This document shows, in pieces, positions 34,970 to 43,938 of a stretch of DNA of 64,000 nt (position 1 is the first letter of the stretch; each line of letters starts with the position of its first letter). The stretch spans positions 877,001 to 941,000 of the forward strand of contig NZ_CP059164.1 in NCBI RefSeq assembly GCF_013466985.1. Direction: 5' to 3'. The stretch is from Nocardioides ungokensis (GTDB lineage Bacteria; Actinomycetota; Actinomycetes; Propionibacteriales; Nocardioidaceae). Position numbers and translations under genes: made by a program. Below the pieces are notes generated by a model. The model had not been told where the DNA came from, did not search any database, and worked only from the letters and a program-made list of their open reading frames with translations.

Positions 34970-36400
34970 ATGTCCCACTCCCGCCTCCGCTTTCGAGCCC
35001 TGCCGAGGCCTGACGCCTATCTCCGCCTGCGCGCCGGCCTCGCTGCGACGGCCCTCGCCGGCTTCGCGGCGCTCTCCGGTGGAGCACCCCAGACCGGCGC
35101 GCCCTCGGCCCGCCCCGTCGCGGCGACGAGCGACCGGCTCTGGGTCTCCTCGCCGACGGATCCCGGGGTCCGCCTGACCCGGCTCGACCCGGTGGCGGGC
35201 CCGGGCCCGGCCACCGCGGAGATCGACGTGGACCCGGCCGCTGTGCGCCAGCGCTGGTGGGGGACCGGTGCCGCCCTCACCGACGCCTCCGAGCAGCTGC
35301 TCCGCAACAACTCGGACGCCGTCAAGCGCCTGTACGCGCCCGGCCGCGCCGACGGGGCGCAGCTGAACATGCTGCGCCTGCCCCTCACCGCCACCGACTT
35401 CAGCCCGCAGCCGTGGGCCTGGGGGTGGGACGGATCCACCGCCAGCCCGCCGATCCAGCAGCTCCGCGCGGTGCGGATGGTCACCGGCACCATCGGCCGG
35501 ATCGTCCCGGACCTGCGGGTGGTCGGGACGCCGTGGACCGCTCCGGCGTCGATGAAGGACTCCGGCACGCTGCGCGGAGGAGGGCTGGCGGCGGCCGCCG
35601 TCCCCGGCTACGGGCAGATGCTCCTCGCGCAGGCCGACTGGCTGACCCGGCACGGCGTGCCGCTGTTCGCGATGACGCTCGGCAACGAGCCGGGATACTC
35701 CAGCGACTACCCGTCCATGACGATGACCGACGACCAGATGGCCGCGCTCGGCAACGCGGTCGGACCGCGCCTGGGCGCGAGCGGCGTGCGCCTGTGGGCG
35801 CTCGACCACAACTGGTCGGACCGGTCGCGCCTGGACACCGTGCTCGGAGCGGCCCCCGACGCCTTCGACGGTGCGGCCTTCCACTGCTACGGCGGCAGCC
35901 CCGACCAGATGGCCGGGCTGCCGGTCCCGGGCCTGGTCAGCGAGTGCACGGGCACCACCGACGGCTGGTCGAGCACCTTCGGCTGGGACGCGCGCAACCT
36001 GGTGGCGAGCCCGGTGGCGGGCGGGTCGTCGGGGCTGATGATGTGGAACCTCGCCCTCGACGAGTCGCACGGACCCGTCGACTCCGGGTCACGCTGGGGC
36101 TGCAAGGACTGTCGGGGCCTGCTGACCGTCAGCGCGAACGGCGTGCGCGCCGAGCCCGAGTTCTACGTCCTGGCCCACCTGTCCCGGGCCGCCGCGCCCG
36201 GCGCCCGGGTGATCGGCTCCAGCGCCACCTCCGGGCTCACCGCCGCGGCATTCCTCGATCCCGACGGGAGCATCGGGGTCTTCGGCCACAACGCCACAGG
36301 AAGCACGCAGACCGTGCGCATCGCGATCAAGGGCCGGACGGACCTCTCCTACACGGTCGCGCCGGGGGAGCTGTTCACGTTCCGGAGCCACGCCGCCTGA
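34970..36400 (+). CDS. Secreted glycoside hydrolase family 30 enzyme
   Basis: 476 aa. An N-terminal signal region (LAATALAGFAALSGG) precedes a (beta/alpha)8 catalytic domain and a short C-terminal beta-sandwich. GH30 motifs: WWGTGAALTDASEQLL, LNMLRLPLTATDFSP, PWTAPASMKDSG, the acid/base Glu in TLGNEPGYSS and the nucleophile Glu in LVSECTGT, then MMWNLALDE. GH30 covers glucosylceramidases and beta-1,6-glucanases; which applies is unknown. It overlaps the end of the convergent DUF4389 gene by 26 bases. Confidence 0.88.
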   Translation: MSHSRLRFRALPRPDAYLRLRAGLAATALAGFAALSGGAPQTGAPSARPVAATSDRLWVSSPTDPGVRLTRLDPVAGPGPATAEIDVDPAAVRQRWWGTGAALTDASEQLLRNNSDAVKRLYAPGRADGAQLNMLRLPLTATDFSPQPWAWGWDGSTASPPIQQLRAVRMVTGTIGRIVPDLRVVGTPWTAPASMKDSGTLRGGGLAAAAVPGYGQMLLAQADWLTRHGVPLFAMTLGNEPGYSSDYPSMTMTDDQMAALGNAVGPRLGASGVRLWALDHNWSDRSRLDTVLGAAPDAFDGAAFHCYGGSPDQMAGLPVPGLVSECTGTTDGWSSTFGWDARNLVASPVAGGSSGLMMWNLALDESHGPVDSGSRWGCKDCRGLLTVSANGVRAEPEFYVLAHLSRAAAPGARVIGSSATSGLTAAAFLDPDGSIGVFGHNATGSTQTVRIAIKGRTDLSYTVAPGELFTFRSHAA

Positions 36401-37871
36401 GCGCGAGGACCAGGACGACCGCCGAGATCACGACGCCCAGGAGGCCGGCGAGCAGCAGCCCGATCGCGATGTCGTCCAGCACCGGGACCGTGGCCCCGGC
36501 CGAGACGTCGGCCGCGACCGGGGTGGTGCCCTCGCCGTTCATCACGACCAGGGTCCAGTTGCCCGCCTGCGCCTTCCAGGTCAGCGTCTGCTGGCCGGGA
36601 CCGCGCGCCGAGGCCACCCAGAACGACTCGTCCTGCGGGGCCTGCCTGGGTGCGGTGCCGTCGGTGTAGTCCGAGGGCGGTGTCCGGTCGCTGCCGAAGG
36701 GGTCCGAGACGGTCGAGTGCGCGACGCCGGCCAGGTAGGCCTCGACGTCACTGGTCCGGGCGATGCCGATGAAGACGCCGTTGGAGGTCCGCGCGTCGGC
36801 CTCGACCTTCACGGTGCCGAGCCACCGCTCGGGCAGGTCGACCACCGGCGTGCCGCTGCGCAGCTGGACGTCGCCACTGGTGGCGGCGTAGCCGGGAGAG
36901 GTGAACTCCACCGCCGAGCTCATCAGGTAGCCCTGGCTGTCGCGCAGGCCGTCGTCGGCCAGCCGCAGCACGCCTCCGCCGAGGAGCAGGCCGAGCGATC
37001 CGAACGCCAGCACGGCGCCGACGATGACCGCGATGATCCGTCCCGCACCCCAGTGGGACGCGGGCGGCCCACCCGCTGCCGGGGGTGCCGGGGCGGAGGG
37101 CGGAGCGGCCGGCGGAACCGCGGGCGGCGGGGTCGCGGGTGGCGGAGTCGCGGGTGGCGGAGTCGCGGGTGGTGGCGCGTTCGAGGTGCCGAGGGTCAGG
37201 ACGCCGGTCCCCGGGTCGGTCCCGCCCAGGTCGAGCCGGAACGGCGGGTAGTCGTCCGTCATCAGGCCGGCGTACGCCGCCACCCGCAGCACCCAGCGGT
37301 TCAGGCCCAGCACCAGGTCGAAGATGCCGCGCGGGTAGCGGCCGGTGAACAGCAGCACGACCGCCGCGACGAACACCAGCAGCCCGATCAGCCCGCTGCT
37401 CCAGGCCCGGGCGGAGTTGTCGGCCCCGCCGGTGGCGACGTACCAGCCGGTGCCGAGGAAGATCCCGAGCACGAGGTAGTGCGGGATCGCCAGCAGCCAC
37501 CACTTCACCAGCGCCAGGCCCCGGGACAGCTGCTCCGGGTACTCGATCTCGAGGTGGGCCGGGTAGTCCGGCCGGTCCTCGAGGGTGAACGGCGGGTAGC
37601 GGTCGGTGCCGAGGCCGCCGTACGCGTAGTAGGCGACCCGCCAGCTCCAGCGGAGCACGCCCACGTTGAAGTCGAAGATGGCGCGTGGGTAGCGACCCGT
37701 GACCAGGATCGCCACCCACGCCACCACGCTGAGAACCATGAACGCCGCCCACAGGAACACCAGGACCAGGTAGTGCGGGAGCGCCAGCAACCACTTGACC
37801 AGCCACAGCCAGCGGCTGAGGTCGCTGTCGAGCGACGCGTCCACCCGGACCGGGTACCCGTGCGAGTTCAT
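36375..37871 (-). CDS. DUF4389 membrane protein with two DUF4389 repeats
   Basis: 498 aa from ATG 37871. Two homologous blocks, each with a TGRYPR(A/G)IFD motif and RYPPF/DYPPF ending, mark the DUF4389 units at about residues 20-100 and 110-205. A Pro/Ala linker made of near-identical PPPAT steps leads to a TM helix (IIAVIVGAVLAFGSLGLLLG), an extracellular domain that includes WLGTVKVEADARTSNGVFIG, and a final TM helix with a basic end. The extracellular half resembles domains of unknown function. Role unknown. Confidence 0.85.
   Translation of the reverse strand: MNSHGYPVRVDASLDSDLSRWLWLVKWLLALPHYLVLVFLWAAFMVLSVVAWVAILVTGRYPRAIFDFNVGVLRWSWRVAYYAYGGLGTDRYPPFTLEDRPDYPAHLEIEYPEQLSRGLALVKWWLLAIPHYLVLGIFLGTGWYVATGGADNSARAWSSGLIGLLVFVAAVVLLFTGRYPRGIFDLVLGLNRWVLRVAAYAGLMTDDYPPFRLDLGGTDPGTGVLTLGTSNAPPPATPPPATPPPATPPPAVPPAAPPSAPAPPAAGGPPASHWGAGRIIAVIVGAVLAFGSLGLLLGGGVLRLADDGLRDSQGYLMSSAVEFTSPGYAATSGDVQLRSGTPVVDLPERWLGTVKVEADARTSNGVFIGIARTSDVEAYLAGVAHSTVSDPFGSDRTPPSDYTDGTAPRQAPQDESFWVASARGPGQQTLTWKAQAGNWTLVVMNGEGTTPVAADVSAGATVPVLDDIAIGLLLAGLLGVVISAVVLVLALRRRGSGT
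37130..37180 (-). repeat. 15-bp tandem repeats coding for PPPAT units
   Basis: GCGGGTGGCGGAGTC on the plus strand recurs about three times in the linker of the DUF4389 protein, with slight variation at the last copy. It is typical slippage in a disordered linker. Confidence 0.6.
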
Positions 37872-37904
37872 GGCCCCTCCCCTCAGCGCGTCTGGGTGAG
37901 GGCG

Positions 37905-38323
37905 CTAGCCCTCGGGCCGCTGCACCGGGATCGGCGTCGGCTCGGCGGAGGCGGTCGTGGTGGGGAAGCTGACCTCGAGGATGCCGTCGCGGTAGGTCGC
38001 GGTCACGGCCGACGGGTCGGTGCCCCGGGGGAGCCGCACGCTGCGGGCGAAGGCGCCGTAGTGGAACTCGCTGTGCTGGGTGTCGTGCTCCTCCTCGCGA
38101 CGCTCACCCTTGATGGTGAGCTGGTCGTCGTGGACGCTGAGCTCGATGTCCTTGTTGGGGTCGACCCCGGGCAGCTCGGCGCGGATGACGCCACGGCCGC
38201 CCTCGGTGAAGTTCTCGACCCGGATGAAGTGGCCGCCCTCCCGGAGGACAGGCCCGCGCCGGACTCGAGCCAGTCCAGCATGTCGGCCAGCCGGCTCGAC
38301 GCGCGTACAGCAACGGTGGACAT
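37905..38323 (-). CDS. Hsp20 / alpha-crystallin small heat shock protein (frameshifted)
   Basis: About 139 aa once one base near 38252 is restored. ATG 38323 has AAGGAGTCACC upstream. Before the break: STVAVRASSRLADMLDW; after it: HFIRVENFTEGG, IRAELPGVDPNKDIELSV, LTIKGERREEEH, SEFHYGAFARSVRLPRG and the C-terminal PTPIPV motif (I/V-x-I/V type) for oligomer assembly. ATP-independent holdase for unfolding proteins. No heat-shock operator such as HAIR was recognised upstream. Confidence 0.85.
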
Positions 38324-38456
38324 GGTCGGTGACTCCTTCGTGTTGACCCCCGTCGTGACCGGTCTCCTAGCAGCGTCATCCCCGCCTGCCGGACGACCGC
38401 AGAGGACAAGGTCCCGGTGCCGGTGGGCCGTTGTGCCGGTCGGCAAGACTGGCTCC

Positions 38457-39182
38457 GTGCCCACCCAGCCCCGCCTCGTGGCGACCCGCGTCCCCGACCG
38501 TCCCGAGGCGGCGGTCCTCGTCCTGCACGGGGGAGCGCAGCGGCCCGGGCGGCCCGAGGTGAGCCCGGCCCAGCTGTCGGTGGTCCGGATGGTCCCGATC
38601 GCCCACCGCATCGCGCGCGGGGGGCGGCTCGCGGTCTACCGCCTGCTGAACTCCTTCCGTGGCTGGGAGGACCATCACACGCCGGTCGACGACGTGGCCT
38701 GGGCGATGCGGAGGCTCCGCGAGCTGCACGGCGACCTGCCGACCTCCCTGGTCGGGCACTCCCTGGGCGGCCGCGCCGCGCTGCTCGGAGGCGTGGAGCA
38801 CGGCGTGCGCACCGTGGTGGCGCTCAACCCCTGGGTCCACCGGACCGATGACGCGGACCTGACGGGCCGCCGGGTCCTCGTGGTGCACGGCACCGAGGAC
38901 CGGGTCGCCGACCCGCGCCGGTCGGCCGCGGTGGCGCGCAGCCTCGCGCGGACCGCGGACGTCGGCTACGTCTCCGTCCCCGGTGCCCGGCACGCGATGC
39001 TGCGCCACGGCTCGGTCTTCGAGCGGGCAGCCGCGGGCTTCACCCGGGCCACGCTGCTGGACGCCCCGCACCCCGGACCGGCCTCGGATCCGGTGTCCCC
39101 GTGTGCTGGCGGGCGAGCAGTGGGTGACCGCCGGATGACGAAGTCCCCCAGGGGGCAGACGGAACACGACCTCGCGACGTAG
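38457..39182 (+). CDS. Alpha/beta hydrolase
   Basis: 241 aa from GTG 38457. The nucleophile elbow is GHSLGGRAALLGG; the acid is probably Asp in VVHGTEDRVADP; and the His is in GARHAMLRHG. It is short for the family and lacks a signal peptide, so it is cytoplasmic. The last 40 residues (GPASDPVSPCAGG onwards) are not typical of the fold and may be an extension. An AAGACT box lies six bases before the GTG. Substrate unknown. Confidence 0.78.
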   Translation: MPTQPRLVATRVPDRPEAAVLVLHGGAQRPGRPEVSPAQLSVVRMVPIAHRIARGGRLAVYRLLNSFRGWEDHHTPVDDVAWAMRRLRELHGDLPTSLVGHSLGGRAALLGGVEHGVRTVVALNPWVHRTDDADLTGRRVLVVHGTEDRVADPRRSAAVARSLARTADVGYVSVPGARHAMLRHGSVFERAAAGFTRATLLDAPHPGPASDPVSPCAGGRAVGDRRMTKSPRGQTEHDLAT

Positions 39183-39186
39183 GGTC

Positions 39187-40475
39187 ATGCGCACAGTCAG
39201 GGAGCTCTTCGGGAGGCGGCCTGTGCGCCGGGTGTTCTTGGTCCTCGCGGGCGCGGTCGTCATGGCCGTGCTCCCGCTCTCCGCGGCCAGCGCGGACTCC
39301 ACCGTCGTCGTCCGGGGGATCGGCTTCGCCGCGGGCAGCTCGACCAGCCTCGCGATCATGGGCTGCGACGCGATGTACGACAGCCCCGGCGCGGCGGTGG
39401 CGACGTACCTGTCGCCGAGCCCGGGCGGCCCGGCCGGCACCCGCGCGCTGAAGTACGACCTCGACGGCGGCACGGCCGTCGGCTCCCAGCACCGCGTGGC
39501 GTCGATGACCGGCACCACCGTCGCCGGGCCTCGGTGCTCGCCCCCGACGGCACCAGCGGCGTCGCGTACGCCGCGATCCAGTCGCCGGAGGACGCCGGCA
39601 CGACGCTCGCCTGGATCGGTCGGGCGTCGTTCGACGTCGACGCCGGCGCCTGGCAGCAGGTCAACGCCCCCGACCTGACCTACACCTGGGCCAGGTACGA
39701 CTTCGCCACCCAGCGGCCGGTCGGCGAGGACGGCGGCAGCGCGGCGGTGCCGGCCTTCGTGGCCCGGCACGGCGGTGACGGCCCCGGGTTCTACGCGGTC
39801 GGCTTCGGCTGTGACGGCCATGCCTTCAAGGTCGACGCACTGCGCACCGGCAGCCCCGGTGACGTGACGACCTACGACCTCGAGGGCTACACCACCGCGA
39901 CCGGCATCAGCGGGTCGGCGGTGCGGGTCACGGCCGGTGAGCCCGTGACCCTGCACGGCACCCTCTCCAGCGACATGATCGGTCCGCTGGCGCAGGGGAT
40001 GCTCGTGCTCGAGGCCCAGCAGTTCGGCCAGTCCGGCTTCAGCCCGGTCGCCGGGGCCGCCCTGGACGTCTCCGACGGCCAGGTCACCACGACGCTGACC
40101 CCCACGACGCACACGGTCTACCGCTGGCGGTTCGGTGGCTCGGCCTCCGCCGACGGCAGCGTGTCGCCGTTGTTCGCCGTCGACGTCGCGGCCCGGGTCA
40201 CCGCGGCACCCGACCCCTCGGCAGCCGCGGACGCACCCGCCATCGTCGGAGAGACCGCCCCGTCGCACGGTGGACTGCGCGCCACCCTGTGGCGGCTCGG
40301 CCCGAAGGGACCCGTGGCGGTCGGCTCGGACCTCACCGCCGCCGACGGCAGCTACCGGATCCCCGCGCCTGCGGACCAGCCGGGGCGGTGGCGCTACTTC
40401 GTCAGCGTCCCCGCGGGCGACGGCACACTGGCGGGCCAGTCGCCGACGCAGGTCTTCGCACCGAAGCAGCAGTAG
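39187..40475 (+). CDS. Large secreted beta-rich protein of unknown function (frameshifted)
   Basis: About 429 aa once one base near 39529 is restored. ATG 39187 starts a signal peptide (RRVFLVLAGAVVMAVLPLSAASA). The mature part has IMGCDAMYDSPGAAVATYLS, VLAPDGTSGVAYAAIQSPED and a VGFGCDGHAFKVD stretch, then two or more Ig-like beta domains (VRVTAGEPVTLHGTLSSD, VYRWRFGGSASADGS, GRWRYFVSVPAGDG). Repeated PAxxG patterns suggest surface or wall exposure. No catalytic site recognised. Confidence 0.68.
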
Positions 40476-40502
40476 CCCACGCGGCGGGCGCCGCTTGGTC
40501 CG

Positions 40503-40978
40503 GTGAGCGAGAGTGAGGCCATGCGCGCCCATGTCCTCACCTCGGCCCTGACCGCGACCGCCGCGGCGGTCGGCAGCCTCGGCACCAAGCCCGACAGCCC
40601 GTGGTACCGCTCGCTGGACAAGCCCGCCTGGCAGCCGCCCGGGGTGGCGTTCCCCCTGGTGTGGACCCCGCTCTACGGGCTGATCGCCTGGGGCACCGGC
40701 CGGCTCGTGGAGTCGGCGGACCCCGAGGACCGGGCCCGGGTGGTGGCGCTGACGACCGCCGACCTGGCCGTCAACGCCGGTGGTGCTGGGCGTTCTTCGA
40801 CCGTGAGTCGCCGCGCGCGGGCCTGGCCGCGATCGCCCTGCTCAACGGGCTCAACCTGGCGCTGCTGCGGGAGGCCTCCCGGCGGGACCGGACCGCGGCG
40901 GCCGCGCTGGCGCCGTACGTCGCGTGGACCGGCTTCGCCACCGCGTTGAACGCCTCGATCTGGCGTCGCAACCGGTGA
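40503..40978 (+). CDS. TspO/MBR family membrane protein (frameshifted)
   Basis: About 158 aa when one base near 40784 is restored. TspO signature: SLGTKPDSPWYRSLDKPAWQPP, PLVWTPLYGLIAWGTGRL and, after the break, WCWAFFDRESPRAGLAAIALL followed by a final helix ending SIWRRNR. Five-helix tryptophan-rich sensory protein that binds porphyrins. The start at GTG 40503 is uncertain; ATG 40521 is in frame. Its stop overlaps the start of the next gene, so the two are co-expressed. Confidence 0.85.
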
Positions 40979-41306
40979 CCGACCCGGGTGCCCGGCTCGA
41001 CCGCGAGCGCGCACGCACCGGTGAGCGCCTCGCCCGGCTGCGCCGCGACTTCCTGGGCGTGGTCGACGCCTCCCGCGACTCCAACGCCGACGACGAGCAC
41101 GACCCGAGGGGGCGACCATCGCCTTCGAACGGTCCCAGGTCGACGCGCTGATCCGGCAGGCCGAGGCGCACCTGGCCGAGATCGACGCGGCCCGCGAGCG
41201 GCTGGCGGCCGGCAGGTACGGCGTCTGCGAGTCGTGTGGAGGACGCATCGCGGAGGAGCGGCTCGAGGCGCGGCCGTCGGCGCGGACCTGCGTGCGCTGC
41301 GCCTGA
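40975..41306 (+). CDS. DksA/TraR-type C4 zinc-finger protein (frameshifted)
   Basis: About 110 aa after one base near 41107 is restored. The GTG at 40975 overlaps the tspO stop (GTGA). The N-terminal helix ERLARLRRDFLGVVDASRD is followed, after the break, by FERSQVDALIRQAEAHLAEI and then RYGVCESCGGRIAEERLEAR...CVRC, which is the four-Cys TraR/DksA zinc finger. Members bind RNA polymerase's secondary channel. Adjacent to TspO only; co-regulation is inferred. Confidence 0.82.
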
Positions 41307-41421
41307 TCACCGCCGTCGCGTGCCGACGTCGACCGTGCGGAACATCGCCGCCACGGGTGCTGTTGGGGCCAGAGGAACCAGCCGCCGAACACCCCCGCAG
41401 ACCCACGAGGAGCGACCCGCC

Positions 41422-42492
41422 GTGAGCCAGCTGTTCACCCCCATCACCCTGCGTGAGGTGACCGTCCGCAACCGCGTCTGGGTCTCGCCGATGTGCCAGT
41501 ACTCCGCCGTCGACGGGCTGCCCGACGACTGGCACCTGGTGCACCTCGGGTCCTTCGCCCGCGGGGGCGCCGGGCTGGTCTTCACCGAGGCCACCGCTGT
41601 GGTGCCGGAGGGACGGATCTCCCCGGCCGACACGGGGATCTGGAACGACGAGCAGCAGCAGGCCTGGGCGCGGATCGTGTCGTTCGTCCACGCGCAGGGC
41701 GCCACGGCCGGCATCCAGCTCGCGCACGCCGGCCGCAAGGCATCGTCGCAGGCGCCGTGGCTCGGTCGCGGTGCGGTCGCCGACCGGGACGGCGGCTGGG
41801 AGCCGGTCGGCCCGTCGCCGGTCGCGTTCCCCGGGCTGCGCGACCCGCGCGCGCTCGACGAGGCCGGGATCGGGCGGGTCGTGACCGCGTTCGGGGACGC
41901 CGCCGAGCGTGCGGTCGCCGCCGGCTTCGACGTGCTCGAGATCCACGCCGCACACGGCTACCTGCTCCACGAGTTCCTCTCCCCGCTGTCCAACCAGCGC
42001 GAGGACCGGTACGGCGGCTCCTTCGACAACCGGGTCCGGCTGCTGATGGAGGTCGTGTCCGAGGTGCGCGGACGCGTCGCGTCGGGCGTGCCCGTCGTGG
42101 TGCGCGTCTCCGCGACCGACTGGGTCGAGGGCGGCTGGACCCCCGACGAGACGGTCCGCCTCGCACCCCTGCTGGCCGAGGCGGGCGTCGACCTCGTCGA
42201 CGTCTCCAGCGGGGGCAACGCGCTCGCTGACATCCCGGTCGAGCCGGGCTACCAGGTCCCCTTCGCCCGGCGGATCCGCAGCGAGACCGGGCTGGCCACT
42301 GGCGCGGTCGGGATGATCACCGAGCCCAAGCAGGCCGAGGAGATCGTCGCCGACGGCTCGGCGGACGTCGTCCTGCTCGCCCGCGCGCTCCTGCGCGACC
42401 CCCACTGGGCGCTGCGCGCCGCGCACGACCTGGGGGTCGAGGTCGGCCAGGGCGTCGACTGGCCCGCGCAGTACCTGCGCGCCGCCCTCTGA
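41422..42492 (+). CDS. NADH:flavin oxidoreductase / Old Yellow Enzyme, YqjM type
   Basis: 356 aa from GTG 41422 with AGGAG upstream. FMN-dependent ene-reductase. SPMCQYSAVDG includes the Cys that is characteristic of the YqjM branch; the TIM barrel shows FTEATAVVPEGRI, IQLAHAGRKAS, LEIHAAHGYLLHEFLSP and DRYGGSFDNRVRLLMEVV, then VGMITEPKQAEEIV and ADVVLLARALLRDP for phosphate binding. HAAHGYL has the two His that bind the activating carbonyl. It reduces alkenes activated by a carbonyl or nitro group; physiological substrate unknown. Confidence 0.9.
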   Translation: MSQLFTPITLREVTVRNRVWVSPMCQYSAVDGLPDDWHLVHLGSFARGGAGLVFTEATAVVPEGRISPADTGIWNDEQQQAWARIVSFVHAQGATAGIQLAHAGRKASSQAPWLGRGAVADRDGGWEPVGPSPVAFPGLRDPRALDEAGIGRVVTAFGDAAERAVAAGFDVLEIHAAHGYLLHEFLSPLSNQREDRYGGSFDNRVRLLMEVVSEVRGRVASGVPVVVRVSATDWVEGGWTPDETVRLAPLLAEAGVDLVDVSSGGNALADIPVEPGYQVPFARRIRSETGLATGAVGMITEPKQAEEIVADGSADVVLLARALLRDPHWALRAAHDLGVEVGQGVDWPAQYLRAAL

Positions 42493-42501
42493 GGCGACCC
42501 G

Positions 42502-43257
42502 TCAGGAGTCCTGCCCCACCTGCTGCCCCACCTGCTGCCCAGGGCCCTGCTCGTCCGGGCCCTGCTCGTCACGCAGCGCGGTGGCCGCCTCGTCGATGAT
42601 GGCGCGCATCGCCCGTTCCGCGGCCGCGCTGTCGCCGAGGCGGACCGCCCGGGCGACCTCGTCGTGCAGGGCGATCGCCTCGGGGTTGGGGCGAGCGGGC
42701 ATCATCCCGTGGTGGGTGCGGCCGCTGAGCACCTCCTCCACGACGCCGTCGAGGGCCCGCAGCATCTCGTTGCCGCTCGCCTCGAGCAGGGTGCGGTGGA
42801 AGATCATGTCGGCGAGCAGGTAGGAGTCGAGGTCCCCGTCGCGGCCGTGCACGACCATGTCCGAGACCGCCGCCGCGAGGATCCGGCACTGGTGGCCGTT
42901 GGCCCGCTGGGCGGCCAGGGAGGCCGCCACCGGCTCGATGCCGCGGCGCAGCTCGGAGAGCGAGAGCAGCTGCTCGGTGCGGTCTCCCTCGTCGAGACGC
43001 CACCGGATGACCCGGGGGTCGAAGACGTTCCACCGGTGCCGGGGCTGGATCGTGATCCCGACCCGGCGGCGCGAGGCCACCAGCCCCATCGACTCCAGCA
43101 CCCGGATCGCCTCGCGGGCCACGCTGCGCGACACGGCGTACTCGTGGCAGATGCCGTCGAGCGTCAGCACCTGCCCGACGTCGAGCCGCCCGGACGCGAT
43201 CCGGCCGCCGAGGGCGCTCAGGACGCTGGCGTGCTGGCCGGCGGGCGGGGTCGTCAT
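42502..43257 (-). CDS. gntR: GntR/FadR-family regulator next to gluconate genes
   Basis: 251 aa from ATG 43257 (GTG 43260 is also possible). The N-terminal wHTH is typical of the family (LTLDGICHEYAVSRSVAREAIRVLE), the FCD ligand-binding domain follows (LRRGIEPVAASLAA, DMIFHRTLLEASGNEML, LHDEVARAVRLGD). It is divergent from gntK-gntP, so it most likely represses these genes and responds to gluconate or a phosphate derivative. The C-terminal tail is Gln/Gly-rich and contains two micro-duplications. Confidence 0.85.
   Translation of the reverse strand: MTTPPAGQHASVLSALGGRIASGRLDVGQVLTLDGICHEYAVSRSVAREAIRVLESMGLVASRRRVGITIQPRHRWNVFDPRVIRWRLDEGDRTEQLLSLSELRRGIEPVAASLAAQRANGHQCRILAAAVSDMVVHGRDGDLDSYLLADMIFHRTLLEASGNEMLRALDGVVEEVLSGRTHHGMMPARPNPEAIALHDEVARAVRLGDSAAAERAMRAIIDEAATALRDEQGPDEQGPGQQVGQQVGQDS
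42514..42570 (-). repeat. Two adjacent micro-duplications at the gntR 3' end
   Basis: A 12-base unit (CTGCCCCACCTG) occurs twice, then a 14-base unit (GGCCCTGCTCGTCC-like) also twice. They encode the QQVG and DEQGP repeats of the GntR tail. They lie beyond the conserved FCD domain. Confidence 0.65.
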
Positions 43258-43342
43258 CACCCATTCATCATGTCACCCCGACTCGAAATGCGGAATGAAC
43301 GGGTAAATATGCTCTTGGGTCTTGCAAAAGTATGACGAATGA

Positions 43343-43357
43343 GGTCACCATGTGACC
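43343..43357. promoter_or_regulatory. Perfect palindrome GGTCAC-CAT-GTGACC in the gnt intergenic region
   Basis: Six-base arms around a 3-base centre, 54 bases before gntK and 86 bases from gntR. Only perfect dyad in the 153-bp divergent region and placed where a GntR-type dimer could repress gntK-gntP. No direct evidence of binding. Confidence 0.5.
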
Positions 43358-43410
43358 GCAACCACAGCAGAGCCACAGTCACCAGCCGCCGGTGCAAGGG
43401 AGTACGCCGC

Positions 43411-43937
43411 ATGACCCACCCACCGCTCGTCGTCGTCATGGGCGTGTCCGGATCGGGCAAGTCCACGGTCGGTGCCGCGCTCGCGCAGCGCCTCGGCGTT
43501 CCGTTCGTCGACGCCGACGACCTGCACCCGGCCGCCAACATCGCGAAGATGTCGCGCGGCGAGGCCCTCGACGACCACGACCGCCACCCGTGGCTCGAGA
43601 CCATCGGGGGCTGGCTCGAGGCCCACCCCGGCGGCGGCGTCGTGAGCTGCTCGGCGCTGAAGCGCGCCTACCGCGACCAGCTGCGCCACCACGTGCACCG
43701 GCTGGAGTTCCTGCACCTCCAGGGCGGCCGCGACGTGATCGCCCGCCGCCAGGCCAGCCCCCCGGCCACTTCATGCCCGCCTCGCTGCTCACCTCGCAGT
43801 TCGCCACCCTCGAGCCCCTCCAGCCCGACGAGGACGGCGTCGTCATCGACGTCGACCAGAGCGTCGACCAGATCGTCCAGCAGTACGTCGACCGGCACCC
43901 TGCCGGCGTCGCTCCCACCCTCGACAAGGAGTCGTGA
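43411..43937 (+). CDS. gntK: Gluconokinase (one-base deletion)
   Basis: About 175 aa with one base restored near 43765. Phosphorylates gluconate to 6-phosphogluconate with ATP. Walker A GVSGSGKST at the N-terminus, substrate region FVDADDLHPAANIAKMSRG, DDHDRHPWLETIGGWL and CSALKRAYRDQLR, then after the break GHFMPASLLTSQFATLEPLQ as in GntK/IdnK. ATG 43411 begins after a weak ribosome site. The stop is one base before the gntP start, so the two genes form an operon. Confidence 0.9.
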
Positions 43938-43938
43938 G

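Noticed and set aside
36717..39182. 821-codon plus-strand open frame
   Set aside because: Only the part from GTG 38457 has hydrolase motifs; the rest is antisense to DUF4389 and Hsp20.
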